DNA of 64,000 nt from Methylophilaceae bacterium (GCA_028247015.1 JAOKFJ010000002.1:1-64000), one strand, 5' to 3'; shown: positions 20,094 to 30,771, counted from the first letter of the stretch. A program made the numbers and translations. The notes: generated by a model from the letters alone, not told the origin.

Positions 20094-21095
20094 TTAATTT
20101 CGTAATAACTCCCAAAATTCTTTAAGTTTTGATCTTGATGGACTACGATTTGTTATATAGATAATGTGCTCATCTTCATTTGCATTCTTTTTTAATTCAA
20201 TACCCCATAACCCATTAATTTCATTTGGTAGCATTGAGTATCGAATGTCAAAAATTTGATTTGGATTATTTTTTGACACAGCAATATAACCATTGCTAAA
20301 CCACTCAAATCTTTTTATATCTTTTGCTTGTTGTGAGTTTTTGTTAAGCCATGGAAAATCTTGATCAATATTAAGCTTTTTTGTTCTTTCACCTTCATAT
20401 ATTATTTGTTTGGGCAGCAGAGCTATTCCATCAGTATAAAAATAACTAGTTGTTTCATATATGGACTTCCATAGAAAGAGATTACCAATTGTTGGCTTTA
20501 CTTGAATTCTTTCAATAGTATGCCCTCTATCTATAGCCAGATCTTTTGCTATATTTTTAGCTTTATTATGTTGAACTACACCTAGCCCTAAGTAAAGCAG
20601 ACCCCAAATTAATGCTAGTTTTGCAAGAAGTGTTTCTTTAAAAAATATACTCATTAATATTAATATTAGTATTGGTAATGTGAAGAGTGGGTCGATAATA
20701 GAAATATTATTCCATGAGATACGATTATAGCTAAAGGGCCATAACAATAAAGTCCCATAACTAGTGCAGGCATCTAACAGACCATGAGTTCCATAGCCGA
20801 GTGTCGAGAAGATCCATGCTTGCTTAAAGGATAAGCTTTTTTTAAGTCTTAAAATAAAAAATAATATAGATGCACAAATTAAACCACCAATGGGTATAAA
20901 AACTAAGGAATGTGAAAATTGACGATGATATTCTAGAAAGAGGAGAGGGTCCTGCTCTGATCGAATAAAAATATCAAGGTCGGGAGCCATACCTGATAAA
21001 AATCCAAGAATACCTGCACTAACTAAGTACCTTTTATTTTTTACTGTTGATTGAGCGACGGATGCTCCAATAACTCCCTGACTTATGGGATCCAT
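20094..21095 (-). CDS. YdjM-type membrane-bound metal-dependent hydrolase (DUF457)
   Basis: 333 residues. The N terminus MDPISQGVIGASVAQ, GMAPDLDIFI and FLEYHRQFSHSLVFIP are the conserved Asp/His motifs of the YdjM/DUF457 membrane hydrolase family. About five membrane helices lie in the first 190 residues, followed by a soluble C-terminal domain of about 140 residues outside the membrane. Substrate unknown; LexA control is known for E. coli ydjM but no LexA box was recognised here. It ends two bases from thrH, so the pair is likely co-transcribed. Confidence 0.75.
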   Translation of the reverse strand: MDPISQGVIGASVAQSTVKNKRYLVSAGILGFLSGMAPDLDIFIRSEQDPLLFLEYHRQFSHSLVFIPIGGLICASILFFILRLKKSLSFKQAWIFSTLGYGTHGLLDACTSYGTLLLWPFSYNRISWNNISIIDPLFTLPILILILMSIFFKETLLAKLALIWGLLYLGLGVVQHNKAKNIAKDLAIDRGHTIERIQVKPTIGNLFLWKSIYETTSYFYTDGIALLPKQIIYEGERTKKLNIDQDFPWLNKNSQQAKDIKRFEWFSNGYIAVSKNNPNQIFDIRYSMLPNEINGLWGIELKKNANEDEHIIYITNRSPSRSKLKEFWELLRN

Positions 21096-21097
21096 CG

Positions 21098-21715
21098 TTA
21101 GTGGGCTTTTTTTAGATTAGTTCTAGATTTCAGGAACAGCTCTTTAAATTGAATATAGTCAGTTGCTACGGGAAATTGAGGAAATTCGGTGATTAATTTA
21201 TCTGGAGGGCAGAATAATATCCCTGCATCTGCTTGCCTCAACATTCCAATATCATTGTATGAATCTCCTGCTGAAACTACTTGTAAATTAAGTCCTTGGA
21301 GCGCTTTTACAGCTTTAGTTTTCTGGTCTTCTTGTCTAAGTTTATACCCTGAAATTTCACCATTATTTTTGACGATCAAATTATGACAAAATAAGGTTGG
21401 ATAATCCAATTGCTTCATTAATGGCCCTGCAAATTGATAAAAGGTATCAGAAAGAATAATTACTTCAAATTCTGATTTTAACCATTTAAGAAATTCTTGA
21501 GCACCTTCTAATGGAGATAGTGTTGCGATGACTGACTGTATATCATTAAGTTTTAAATTATGTTGCTTTAGGATATTAATCCTACCCCGCATTAAGACAT
21601 CATAATTTGGGATATCTCGTGTGGTTAGCTTAAGTTCTTCAATACCTGATTTTTCGGCAAATTTTATCCAAATTTCTGGGAGTAAAACTCCTTCTAGATC
21701 AATACAAGCTAACAT
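21098..21715 (-). CDS. thrH: Phosphoserine phosphatase / homoserine phosphotransferase ThrH
   Basis: 205 residues, the ThrH length. HAD-superfamily motif I is CIDLEGVLLPEIW (D-L-E-G rather than the usual DxDGT, as in ThrH), motif II ILSDTFYQF, motif III with Lys in the QEDQKTKAVKAL region, and motif IV VSAGDSYNDIGML. ThrH dephosphorylates phosphoserine and can pass the phosphate to homoserine. The same transcript carries the YdjM-like protein downstream. Confidence 0.9.
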   Translation of the reverse strand: MLACIDLEGVLLPEIWIKFAEKSGIEELKLTTRDIPNYDVLMRGRINILKQHNLKLNDIQSVIATLSPLEGAQEFLKWLKSEFEVIILSDTFYQFAGPLMKQLDYPTLFCHNLIVKNNGEISGYKLRQEDQKTKAVKALQGLNLQVVSAGDSYNDIGMLRQADAGILFCPPDKLITEFPQFPVATDYIQFKELFLKSRTNLKKAH

Positions 21716-21837
21716 GATTTATCCTTGATTATTTTTTTTGCATTACATCAAAAGCTAATACTATTCGATTTTTTTTATTATATTGTATTCTCAAACGCTA
21801 AGTTTTTTTTAACGTAAAGCGATCATTTATTATGATT

Positions 21838-23262
21838 TCAAAGACAATAAAAATTAACTCCTATTATAACTCTATCTTTATTTCCTCCATAAACCGAAGA
21901 ATGATTTCTATCAGAAGGGAAGATTGTTATTAAGCCTTTAGTAGGAAGAATATCTTTGTTTGGTTCGTAAAGCTTCAAAATACCTGGCTCACTGCAGCCT
22001 TGATCTCCGACTGAAAGGTAATAAACAAGACTGTACTTTTGTTTTGCTAAATTAAGAATAGGGTCTTTGTCTCTCGAGCTAATGTGATTGTGGACCCTCG
22101 TGCCACCCCCAGCTCCAAAGATGCTAAAAAAAGACTCATCTACAAAAATTTTCGAATTAAAAGTCTTGATTAAAATTCTTTCGAAGTCTTCTGCTAAGTA
22201 TTTTATAATAGGATGATGTTGATTATCTCGAAATAGTTCATAAAGAGAGCCTCTAGTATTTCCAAAACTAGGATCTTTTTCTTTCTCTAAGTTTGATGAT
22301 TTTAATTCATATAGACAGGTAAGTAGTTCTTCTTCTACAGCTCTTTCCAACATAAATACTTTGCGGGGAAGGTCAAGATTACAATCCATGTTTTTTTTAT
22401 TGGCAGCACTAACTTCGAAAGTTTTTTGCGGCTTTCTTGCCTGCAAAACGCTCAATAAAAAACTATAGGATCCTGACTCAGGATCAATATGGTTTGCTCT
22501 TTCTATGCTTGTGATTGCAGAGTCTATATCTCCTTTACCATAAAGAATAATACCTAAGGTATAGTAGACATTTGCAATGTCAGGCTCCAAAATTAATGCT
22601 TGCCTGCAGATTGCTTCAGCCTCGTCTAACCTCCCCAAATCCTTTAGTGTGATACCCAGACCGCAATGAGCTACTACATAGTCTGGTTTTAAGGCTATAG
22701 CTTGCCTATACCCTTGTTCAGCCTCATCTAACCTACCTAGGTCATGAAGTGTCATACCTAAGATGCAGTGGGCGTCGGAAAAGTCTGGCTGCAGTGCTAT
22801 TGTTTTTTTTAAGCTTACCTCACCTTCTTCTAATCTCCCAAGTTCTGAAAGCGCTTTACCCATCATGAAATGTGCATGGATATAGTTTGATTGAATTGTA
22901 ATGGCTTTTTTGAAGGGCGCTATAGACTCTTCTAGGTTACCTAGTTCGTATAAAATAATTCCAAGATTACTATGGGCCTCGACATCATTAGGGCCAAGTT
23001 CAGCTGCTTTTTTGTTAGCATTTAATGCTTCGGTAAGTTTACCCGTGTCCTTATGAACAGCTGCCAGAAGTTTCCATGCAAATTGATGGTATGGAAATTG
23101 TTGTATAGTTTGGATTATTGCCTTCTCAGCATCTTCGTAATTTCTATTTTGATAGAGATCAAGAAGCTTAATTAATAATTCCTGAGGAGGGCTCTTAGCA
23201 TTTTTCCTTTTTTTTTCTTCTGCAATTTTCTTACGCTTCTCAGAAAGTGTTAGGATTTTCAT
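21838..23262 (-). CDS. TPR protein with C-terminal 2OG-Fe(II) oxygenase domain (copy 1)
   Basis: 474 residues. A charged N terminus (MKILTLSEKRKKIAEEKKRKNAKSP) is followed by about six 34-residue TPR units (for example AHCILGMTLHDLGRLDEAEQ) from about residue 30 to 270. The last ~90 residues have VHNHI (HxH), SLVYYLSVGD, FPSDRNHSSVYGG and DRVIIGVNF. This matches the putative 2OG-Fe(II) oxygenase family with HxH...H...R ligands (PF13759-like). It is probably a cytoplasmic hydroxylase of a peptide or protein; the TPRs may present the substrate. A close paralog lies 15 bases upstream. Substrate unknown; the oxygenase assignment is inferred from motifs. Confidence 0.75.
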   Translation of the reverse strand: MKILTLSEKRKKIAEEKKRKNAKSPPQELLIKLLDLYQNRNYEDAEKAIIQTIQQFPYHQFAWKLLAAVHKDTGKLTEALNANKKAAELGPNDVEAHSNLGIILYELGNLEESIAPFKKAITIQSNYIHAHFMMGKALSELGRLEEGEVSLKKTIALQPDFSDAHCILGMTLHDLGRLDEAEQGYRQAIALKPDYVVAHCGLGITLKDLGRLDEAEAICRQALILEPDIANVYYTLGIILYGKGDIDSAITSIERANHIDPESGSYSFLLSVLQARKPQKTFEVSAANKKNMDCNLDLPRKVFMLERAVEEELLTCLYELKSSNLEKEKDPSFGNTRGSLYELFRDNQHHPIIKYLAEDFERILIKTFNSKIFVDESFFSIFGAGGGTRVHNHISSRDKDPILNLAKQKYSLVYYLSVGDQGCSEPGILKLYEPNKDILPTKGLITIFPSDRNHSSVYGGNKDRVIIGVNFYCL

Positions 23263-23277
23263 ATTAATAAGATAGCA

Positions 23278-24729
23278 TCAGAGACTATAAAAATTAACAC
23301 CAATCATAACCCGATCGGTTTTTCCACCATAAACTGCAGAGTGTAACCTACTAGAGGGAAAGATTATTATCATACCGTTATTGGGAAGAATATCTTCGTC
23401 GGGCTCGTAAAGTTTTAAAATGCCCGGCTCCTTGCAATCTTGATCTCCTACAGAAAGATAATACACAAGGGAGTACTTTTGCTTACCTAAATTGAATCCG
23501 ATATCCTTGTCAAAATCCATTATATGCTTATGAGGAGTTAAGCCTCCGCCAGCACCCAAAATATTAAAGAAAGAATCAAGTATGAAGACGTCTGATTTGA
23601 CAGCTTCCATCAAAATTCTTGTTAAATCCTCTGCTAACTTTTGAATGGTAGAACTGCTGTCTTGAAATAAGTTAAAATCTGGTGAGCACTTACCATTTCC
23701 ATAGCGAGCATCACTTCTTCCAGAGGCTAACAGTCCTCCTCTTTTTAATTTTTCTATTTCTAAAAAACTCATTTCATAAAGTCTGTTGATAAGTCCTTCT
23801 TCTACTTCTCTATTCAAGATAAGTGGACTGGAGGGCAATTCTTTCAAGGCATCTGTGCCATTCGCCTTAGTACCCACAGCTTTACTTTCCTCTCGAGAAA
23901 TTCTTGACTTTATAACAGTCAATATTAATTCATATTCTTTTAATTCTGGACTAATGTCATGTGCGTTCTGTGCACTTTCTAGCGCTAAATCCTTATAACC
24001 CAATTTATAAAGAATTCGAGACAAGTTATAGTATGCTAGGGAAAAATCGGGTTTTAACTTAATTGATTTCCTGGTGCTTACCTCAGCTTCTTCTAATCTG
24101 CCAAGTTCTTCGAGCGCGATACCTAAGTTGCTGTAGGCTTCGGGATAGTTAGGGTTTAAATCTATTGCTTGGGCATAGCTTGCTTCAGCCTCATCTAATC
24201 TACCCAGCTTTTTGAGCGTGTTACCCAAGTTGTTATAGGCTTCTACAAAGTCAGGCTTCAGCGCTATTGCTCGCCTGTGGCTTGCCTCAGCTTCTTCCAA
24301 TCCACCCAGTTCTTGGAGACACAAACCTAAGTTGTTGTGGGCTTCGATATAGTCAGGCTTCAGTACTATCGCTTGAGTAAAGCATGCTTCAGCCTCGTAA
24401 AATCTACCCAGTTCCTGAAGAATCGCACCCAAGTTACTATGGGCTTCGGCATCTTGTGGAGCTAATTCCATAGCTCTTCGATTAGCATTTACTGCTTCAG
24501 ATTTTCTTTTTGTTTTCGCTAATATTGCCCCCAGTACTTTCCAGCCAAACTGATGATAAGGAAATTCTTGGGTTAAATATACCGCTAGCTTTTCCGCATC
24601 ATCGTTTTGTCCAGTTTGATAGAGCTCAAGAAGCTTAATTAATAATTCCTGAGGAGGGCTCTTAGCCTTTTTTATTTTTTTTGCTTCGGCGATCTGTTTA
24701 CGCTTTTCAGAAAGGGTTAAGTTTTTCAT
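23278..24729 (-). CDS. TPR protein with C-terminal 2OG-Fe(II) oxygenase domain (copy 2)
   Basis: 483 residues with the same plan as its neighbour: N-terminal KRKQIAEAKKIKKAKSPPQELLIKLLELYQ, about six TPR units (AHNNLGLCLQELGGLEEAEA and similar), a linker, then PHKHIMDFDKD (HxH), SLVYYLSVGD, FPSSRLHSAVYGG and DRVMIGVNF. The two genes share a 41-base identical stretch near their 5' ends (24626-24666 and 23159-23199), so they arose by tandem duplication or were homogenised. Copy 2 is the first gene of the pair in transcription, and guaA lies upstream on the same strand after 59 bases. Function unknown beyond probable iron- and 2-oxoglutarate-dependent hydroxylation. Confidence 0.75.
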   Translation of the reverse strand: MKNLTLSEKRKQIAEAKKIKKAKSPPQELLIKLLELYQTGQNDDAEKLAVYLTQEFPYHQFGWKVLGAILAKTKRKSEAVNANRRAMELAPQDAEAHSNLGAILQELGRFYEAEACFTQAIVLKPDYIEAHNNLGLCLQELGGLEEAEASHRRAIALKPDFVEAYNNLGNTLKKLGRLDEAEASYAQAIDLNPNYPEAYSNLGIALEELGRLEEAEVSTRKSIKLKPDFSLAYYNLSRILYKLGYKDLALESAQNAHDISPELKEYELILTVIKSRISREESKAVGTKANGTDALKELPSSPLILNREVEEGLINRLYEMSFLEIEKLKRGGLLASGRSDARYGNGKCSPDFNLFQDSSSTIQKLAEDLTRILMEAVKSDVFILDSFFNILGAGGGLTPHKHIMDFDKDIGFNLGKQKYSLVYYLSVGDQDCKEPGILKLYEPDEDILPNNGMIIIFPSSRLHSAVYGGKTDRVMIGVNFYSL

Positions 24730-24788
24730 ATATTTGTAATTATATTCTATTCAATAAAAAAAATTACAGCTTTTTTTATTGCTTATTT

Positions 24789-26348
24789 CTATTCCCACTC
24801 AATAGTTGCTGGAGGCTTACCTGAAATGTCATACACAACACGGTTAATGCCTTTGACTTCATTGATAATACGGTTTGAGACTTTACCTAAAAGGTTATAA
24901 GGTAATTCTGCCCAATGAGCGGTCATAAAATCTGAAGTAATAACAGCTCTTAGTGAAACAACATATTCGTAGGTACGTCCGTCTCCCATAACACCAACAG
25001 ATTTAACAGGTAAAAATACAGTAAATGCCTGCGAAGTCTTTTCATACCAACCACTTTTCTTAAGCTCTTCAATAAATATAGCATCTGCCTTTCTCAATAG
25101 ATTTGCAAATTCCATATTTACTTCACCTAAAATTCTAACGCCCAGACCAGGTCCAGGGAAGGGGTGTCGGTAAACCATTTCTTTGGGAAGCCCTAGAGCA
25201 ACTCCAAGCTCGCGAACCTCATCCTTAAATAATTCTCTTAAAGGCTCGAGAAGCTTTAAATTAAGTGTATCTGGTAAACCACCAACATTATGATGGCTTT
25301 TAATATTATGTGCTTTTTTAGTCTTACCTCCTGCCGATTCAATAACGTCTGGGTATATTGTTCCTTGGGCTAACCATCTGACATTTTTAAATTTTTTTGA
25401 TTGGTCTTGAAAGACTTCTACAAAATCCCTACCAATAATCTTTCTTTTGACTTCAGGATCAGAAATACCTTTAAGGTCTGACATAAATTTTTCTGTTGCA
25501 TCTACATGAATAACTTTAACCCCAAGATTTTTCCCAAAGGTTTCCATTACCGCTTCAGCTTCATTAAGTCTGAGGAGGCCATGGTCAACAAAAACACAGG
25601 TCAATTTATTACCTATAGCTCGATGAATTAATGCGGCAGCAACAGAAGAATCAACCCCGCCTGAGAGACCAAGAAGAACCTCGTCATTTCCTACTGTTTT
25701 TTTAATATGTTGAACCGCTGTTTCAATATAATCTGGCATATTCCATTCTGGCTTAGATTTACTAATATCAAATACAAATCTTTTTATTATGGCTTTGCCT
25801 TGGTTCGTGTGAGTAACTTCTGGATGAAACTGCACCCCATAAAATTTTCTTTCCTCATCTGCGATGGCAGCAATAGGGGTCGATTGATTACTTGCAATAA
25901 CTTTAAAATTATTTGGGAGGCTTATAACTTTATCACCGTGACTCATCCAGACATCAAGGAGACCGTGACCATCATTATTAGTTTTGTCCTGAATATCTTT
26001 TAGTAATGATGAGTGACCTTGAGCACGGATTTCTGCGTAGCCAAACTCTCGCTTATCACTGGTCTCAACCTTACCTCCTAATTGATTTGTCATGACCTGC
26101 ATTCCGTAACATATTCCTAGCATGGGTATGCCCATATTAAAGATAGAATCTGGAGCTTGAGGCGTCTCGTCTTCATAGACTGAATTAGGACCACCTGAGA
26201 GAATGATGGATATTGGTGAGAACTCTTCAATTCTTTTAATATCAACATCGTAAGGCAGAATTTCGCAATAGACGTTTAGTTCGCGAACACGCCTAGCAAT
26301 TAGCTGTGTATATTGTGAGCCAAAATCAAGAATTAAAATTTTATCCAT
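24789..26348 (-). CDS. guaA: GMP synthase (glutamine-hydrolysing)
   Basis: 519 residues, the usual length. Class I glutamine amidotransferase domain with nucleophile loop [10 protein letters not shown] and FHPEVTH; ATP-pyrophosphatase domain with [14 protein letters not shown]; dimerisation domain ending PPATIEWE. Converts XMP to GMP. It lies 38 bases downstream of guaB, so the two steps from IMP to GMP are in one transcript. Confidence 0.98.
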   Translation of the reverse strand: MDKILILDFGSQYTQLIARRVRELNVYCEILPYDVDIKRIEEFSPISIILSGGPNSVYEDETPQAPDSIFNMGIPMLGICYGMQVMTNQLGGKVETSDKREFGYAEIRAQGHSSLLKDIQDKTNNDGHGLLDVWMSHGDKVISLPNNFKVIASNQSTPIAAIADEERKFYGVQFHPEVTHTNQGKAIIKRFVFDISKSKPEWNMPDYIETAVQHIKKTVGNDEVLLGLSGGVDSSVAAALIHRAIGNKLTCVFVDHGLLRLNEAEAVMETFGKNLGVKVIHVDATEKFMSDLKGISDPEVKRKIIGRDFVEVFQDQSKKFKNVRWLAQGTIYPDVIESAGGKTKKAHNIKSHHNVGGLPDTLNLKLLEPLRELFKDEVRELGVALGLPKEMVYRHPFPGPGLGVRILGEVNMEFANLLRKADAIFIEELKKSGWYEKTSQAFTVFLPVKSVGVMGDGRTYEYVVSLRAVITSDFMTAHWAELPYNLLGKVSNRIINEVKGINRVVYDISGKPPATIEWE

Positions 26349-26386
26349 CTAATAAGCTTGGATTGAAAACTTAATATTTGTAATCA

Positions 26387-27879
<1,493 letters not shown>

Positions 27880-27916
27880 CAGAAAAGGTTGTATTGAATC
27901 GAGTAAAAGTAATAAA

Positions 27917-28219
27917 TTATTTGTATTTTTTTTTATTCTTATCTTCTGCGACTCTTTTCCGTCGAATTTCTTTTGGGTCTGCGATAAGAGGGCGATAAAT
28001 TTCAATGCGATCACGGTCTCGTGGAACATGGTCTAGCTTTGTTAGTTTTCCAAAAATTCCAACTGGCTGATCATCGAGATTTATACTCTTAAATTCATTT
28101 AGAATGCCTGATAGCTCAATAATTTCTTTGACTGTTATGCCATTCTTGACTTTTACAGCGATGATTAGTTGCTTTTCTGGTGTTGCGAATGCGACTTCAA
28201 TCATAATCTGGTTAGGCAT
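27917..28219 (-). CDS. ratB: RnfH-family ubiquitin-like protein (RatB)
   Basis: About 100 residues with a beta-grasp (ubiquitin-like) fold: MIEVAFATPEKQLIIAVKV, GITVKEIIELSG and the conserved VGIFGKLTKLDHVPRDRDRIEIYRPL. The basic tail (RRKRVAEDKNKKK) is typical. I start at MPNQIMIEVAF, whose ATG overlaps the ratA stop (ATGCCTAA). The track start 17 codons earlier lies inside ratA. Function is poorly known; it forms a conserved pair with ratA. Confidence 0.88.
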   Translation of the reverse strand: MPNQIMIEVAFATPEKQLIIAVKVKNGITVKEIIELSGILNEFKSINLDDQPVGIFGKLTKLDHVPRDRDRIEIYRPLIADPKEIRRKRVAEDKNKKKYK

Positions 28220-28646
28220 CAATATCCTTATTGGCCTGAGCAACAAAGTTATCAATAAATGTGTTTGCAATCATACTAAACACTGGTGAAATTAGTTTAT
28301 CTAAAATTAAATTACTAAATTCATAATGTAACTCAAGCTCTATTCTGCATGCATTTTCTTCTATCTCAAAGAATTGCCAACGACCTTCGAGCTTTTTAAA
28401 TGGGCCATTGATAAGCTTTATAAGCATTTGTTCAGGATAAGTTTTGAAATTCTCAGTGGTGAATGATTGCTTTACGCCTTTGTAGTTTATTAGAATAGTT
28501 GCGCGTGTAATTTCATCAGTTCTAGCTAACACTTTTGTTTCTCCGCACCATGGAAGAAAGTCGGGATAATCTTCAACTTGATCAACTAACTTAAAAAGCT
28601 TTGCTCTGGGGTGAAGGACTATGGCATGTCTTTTAATTGTGACCAT
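28212..28646 (-). CDS. ratA: START-domain protein RatA (coenzyme Q-binding/ribosome-association family)
   Basis: 144 residues, the normal RatA length. A polyketide cyclase/START-like fold with the conserved opening ALVDQVEDYPDFLPWCGETKVL-like segment (LFKLVDQVEDYPDFLPWC), TTENFKTYP and LINGPFKKLEGRWQF. RatA is described as a toxin that blocks 70S formation in E. coli; homologs (Coq10) bind ubiquinone. With ratB downstream it is divergent from smpB, a very common gene arrangement. Confidence 0.92.
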   Translation of the reverse strand: MVTIKRHAIVLHPRAKLFKLVDQVEDYPDFLPWCGETKVLARTDEITRATILINYKGVKQSFTTENFKTYPEQMLIKLINGPFKKLEGRWQFFEIEENACRIELELHYEFSNLILDKLISPVFSMIANTFIDNFVAQANKDIDA

Positions 28647-28701
28647 GGAATTATAATATTAAAGTTGGAGTACAATTATACGTTTAATTGGTTATATATT
28701 A

Positions 28702-29157
28702 ATGAGTATTGTTCAAAATAAGAAAGCTTTTCATGATTACTTCATTGAAGACAAGTATGAGGCAGGTATTGTCCTTGAAGGCTGGGAAGTTAAAGCAATA
28801 AGGGATAATCGTGCTCATATTAAAGAGTCTTATGTGATTATTCAAAGAGGTGAGATTTATCTTCTAGGTTGCCATATAACCCCTATGGGCAATGCTTCAA
28901 CTCATATTAATCCAGAGAATGTTCGTACAAGAAAATTACTTCTCAAAGACGAAGAAATTGCAAAGTTAATAGGCAAGGTAGAGCGCTCAGGCTATACGCT
29001 AGTTCCATTAGATTTACATTTTAAGAGAGGTTATATTAAGTGTGAGATAGGTTTAGCAAAAGGGAAAAAACAATACGATAAAAGAGCTACAGAAAAAGAG
29101 AAAGACTGGAATAGAGAGAAAAATAGGATCATGAGGGCAGCCAACAAAGGAAAGTAG
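28702..29157 (+). CDS. smpB: SsrA-binding protein SmpB
   Basis: 151 residues. Beta-barrel core [28 protein letters not shown] with the tmRNA-binding surface, ending in a basic tail ([32 protein letters not shown]) that mimics mRNA in the decoding path. SmpB brings tmRNA to stalled ribosomes. The tmRNA gene starts 20 bases downstream, so the whole trans-translation module is here. Confidence 0.97.
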   Translation: MSIVQNKKAFHDYFIEDKYEAGIVLEGWEVKAIRDNRAHIKESYVIIQRGEIYLLGCHITPMGNASTHINPENVRTRKLLLKDEEIAKLIGKVERSGYTLVPLDLHFKRGYIKCEIGLAKGKKQYDKRATEKEKDWNREKNRIMRAANKGK

Positions 29158-29163
29158 TATAAT
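29158..29163 (+). promoter_or_regulatory. Candidate -10 box for ssrA
   Basis: TATAAT begins right after the smpB stop codon and ends 13 bases before the mature tmRNA 5' end, leaving room for a short leader removed by RNase P. The -35 would lie within smpB and is not evident. Confidence 0.45.
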
Positions 29164-29176
29164 GGAAACTTGTTTT

Positions 29177-29531
29177 GGGGCTGACCAGGTTTCGACGTGG
29201 GTTACAAAGCAGAATAGTGCATACCGAGGCTTCTAGGTACCTCGTAAATAAACTAGAAAAAAAAGTAATCGCAAATGACGATAACTACGCTTTAGCTGCT
29301 TAATTCCAGCTAAACGCTGTCCCGATTTGTCACTCGCTCGGGTTACAGCGTCATAAAGAGAGACTCGGAGATTATTGGGTTACTTAATAATTTCTTAAAC
29401 TAAGGTAACTCGCTTTTATATTCGCTTGCTTGTTGGTGGAGTAGAAGTTAAACATAAACAACATAGCTATGTATGTAGACCTATCTGTAGAGGATTTGCG
29501 GACGGGGGTTCGATTCCCCCCAGCTCCACCA
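29177..29531 (+). ncRNA. ssrA: Transfer-messenger RNA (tmRNA)
   Basis: One-piece tmRNA. The 5' end GGGGCTGACCAGGTTTCGACG pairs with the 3' end CAGCTCC to form the acceptor stem, followed by A and the encoded CCA. The T-arm is GGGGGTTCGATTCCCCC. The tag reading frame starts at GCA (29271) and encodes ANDDNYALAA with stop TAA at 29301-29303, ending in the ALAA signal recognised by proteases. It acts with SmpB to rescue stalled ribosomes. Its 3' end is duplicated at 30840, consistent with its use as an integration site. Confidence 0.97.
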
Positions 29532-29534
29532 ATT
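29521..29534 (+). repeat. Left copy of 14-bp direct repeat (attL-like) at tmRNA 3' end
   Basis: CAGCTCCACCAATT covers the last bases of the tmRNA acceptor stem, CCA and three following bases. An identical copy is at 30840-30853. A 14-base exact match 1.3 kb apart is very unlikely by chance. tRNA and tmRNA 3' ends are standard targets of tyrosine integrases. Confidence 0.65.
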
Positions 29535-29537
29535 GTT

Positions 29538-29565
29538 AAACCCTTGATTATCTAGGGTTTTTTCT
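29538..29565 (+). terminator. Rho-independent terminator of ssrA
   Basis: AAACCCT and AGGGTTT form a 7-bp stem around a 9-base loop, followed by TTTCTT. Located seven bases after the tmRNA end. Since it lies right of the attL-like repeat, it would belong to the inserted segment. Confidence 0.7.
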
Positions 29566-29697
29566 TATATTATTTATTATTCGGTTTTACAAATCTGCAA
29601 AGAAAAACCTCGTCAAGGATTAGACGACTCATTATTAGATTTATATTTTAATGATTTAAAATAATTTTTAGGATAAATAAAAGGACTGATATAGATT

Positions 29698-29817
29698 ATG
29701 GAGTCTTTCTCTGAAGAGTTTTTAGGAATACCAGAAGTTATTTGGAAAGGCATATTGTTTCTCATAGTCTGTGTTGCTATTTACTATGGTTGGAAAAGAA
29801 ATAAGGATGATGTCTGA
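29698..29817 (+). CDS. Small single-pass membrane protein, 39 aa
   Basis: Too short for the ORF track. It reads MESFSEEFLGIP, then a hydrophobic helix (ILFLIVCVAIYYGW), then KRNKDDV. AAAGGA lies about ten bases upstream. The next small membrane ORF starts one base after its stop, suggesting a two-gene unit. Not recognised; the acidic head plus single helix resembles many bacterial micro-membrane proteins that modulate larger complexes, but no partner is known. Confidence 0.45.
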   Translation: MESFSEEFLGIPEVIWKGILFLIVCVAIYYGWKRNKDDV

Positions 29818-29818
29818 T

Positions 29819-30016
29819 ATGTCATTAGAGAATATATATGGTGTTGTTGTGTTGGTAGGAGTAGGTTTAGTTATACTGTTACATCCAGATAAATTTCGCT
29901 ATTCATCTAAACATATACGTCAGTTCATCTTTAGATATTGGTGGATTTCCATATTTGTACTTCTTGGTTATTTAACAATGACAGAGGGGAGTCATCTCTT
30001 CATCCCAACCGACTAA
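29819..30016 (+). CDS. Small membrane protein, about 65 aa
   Basis: The reading frame opens MSLENIYGVVVLVGVGLVILLHPDKFRYSSKHIRQFIFRYWWISIFVLLGYLTMTEG, giving two hydrophobic helices separated by a basic loop. The track start at 29771 lies inside the upstream micro-gene. The ATGs at 29810 and 29819 are more plausible, and AAGGA at 29802-29806 suits 29819. Its stop codon runs directly into a 29-base palindromic repeat. No family recognised. It lies in the tmRNA-linked insert, between the attL- and attR-like repeats. Confidence 0.5.
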   Translation: MSLENIYGVVVLVGVGLVILLHPDKFRYSSKHIRQFIFRYWWISIFVLLGYLTMTEGSHLFIPTD

Positions 30017-30043
30017 TTAAGTGGGAAAATTCGTATGCCACTT
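30015..30043. repeat. 29-base dispersed repeat, copy 1, with inverted ends
   Basis: Begins at the stop codon of the upstream small membrane gene. The ends TTAAGTGG and CCACTTAA form an 8-bp inverted repeat. A second copy (25 of 29 bases the same) is at 33419-33447, again starting at the stop codon of a small gene. No T run, so not a standard terminator. Confidence 0.6.
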
Positions 30044-30122
30044 AACATTTAAACTGCATTGTATTCTAGTGATTCTAAATAATGAACTTTAAAAGTTTAC
30101 TTCACTCTTAATTTTACTTCTG

Positions 30123-30150
30123 GTATTTAACAATATGTTAAATACTTTTT
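30123..30150 (+). repeat. Perfect 10-bp inverted repeat followed by T5
   Basis: GTATTTAACA, loop ATA, TGTTAAATAC, then TTTTT. It lies 50 bases before the fasciclin gene. It may be a weak AT-rich terminator for upstream transcription or an operator for the fasciclin gene. Confidence 0.45.
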
Positions 30151-30199
30151 GTGAAACAGTTAACCTCACTTACAGCGCTCCAACTTAAAGGATTCAAAT

Positions 30200-30685
30200 A
30201 TGAAAAGAACTATTATCGTTTTTGCACTATCTCTATGTTTTGCAACCTCTGTTTTTGCTAAAGATATTATTGATACAGCAGTTGCTAATGGCAATTTTAA
30301 AACACTAGCTACTGCTCTTACTGCAGCAGATCTTATCGACACACTTAAAGGACCAGGTCCTTTTACCGTTTTTGCACCTACGGATAAAGCATTTGCTAAA
30401 ATTCCTAAAGCAGATTTAGAAGCACTTCTAAAAGATAAGGCAAAATTAAGTGCGGTATTAACTTATCATGTGGTCGCTGGAAAAGTTATGGCAGCAGATG
30501 TAAAAACTGGAAAAGTTAAAACCGTTCAAGGTTCCGAACTTAATGTCTCGGTCAATAGTACAAAAAAACCTTACAGTGAGAGTATTACTACTGTAAAAGT
30601 AGATAATGCAACTGTTATAATAGCTGATATTGTTGCAGACAACGGTGTCATTCATGTAATAGATGCAGTGGTCATGCCTAAATAA
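30200..30685 (+). CDS. Secreted fasciclin (FAS1) domain protein
   Basis: 161 residues. A cleavable signal peptide ([20 protein letters not shown]) is followed by one FAS1 domain: [38 protein letters not shown] (H1-like motif), [16 protein letters not shown] and [14 protein letters not shown] (H2-like motif). Bacterial single-FAS1 proteins are periplasmic or secreted and are linked to adhesion or surface association. AAAGGA precedes the ATG by eight bases. It is the largest gene in the tmRNA-linked insert and has its own terminator. Confidence 0.9.
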   Translation: MKRTIIVFALSLCFATSVFAKDIIDTAVANGNFKTLATALTAADLIDTLKGPGPFTVFAPTDKAFAKIPKADLEALLKDKAKLSAVLTYHVVAGKVMAADVKTGKVKTVQGSELNVSVNSTKKPYSESITTVKVDNATVIIADIVADNGVIHVIDAVVMPK

Positions 30686-30741
30686 TTAATTAGTAATATT
30701 TAACCTTGTAATAAAGATTTAATTAATTAAGTTTTAATCAG

Positions 30742-30771
30742 AAAGCCCAGCAAAATTGTTGGGCTTTTTTT
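30742..30771 (+). terminator. Rho-independent terminator after fasciclin gene
   Basis: AAAGCCCAGCAA and TTGTTGGGCTTT pair into a 12-bp stem with one G-U pair around a 4-5 base loop, followed by a run of seven T. A clear intrinsic terminator, 57 bases after the fasciclin stop. Confidence 0.85.

Noticed and set aside
29771-29818. Track start of the small membrane ORF at 29771
   Set aside because: It lies inside the upstream 39-residue frame; later ATGs have better spacing to AAGGA.
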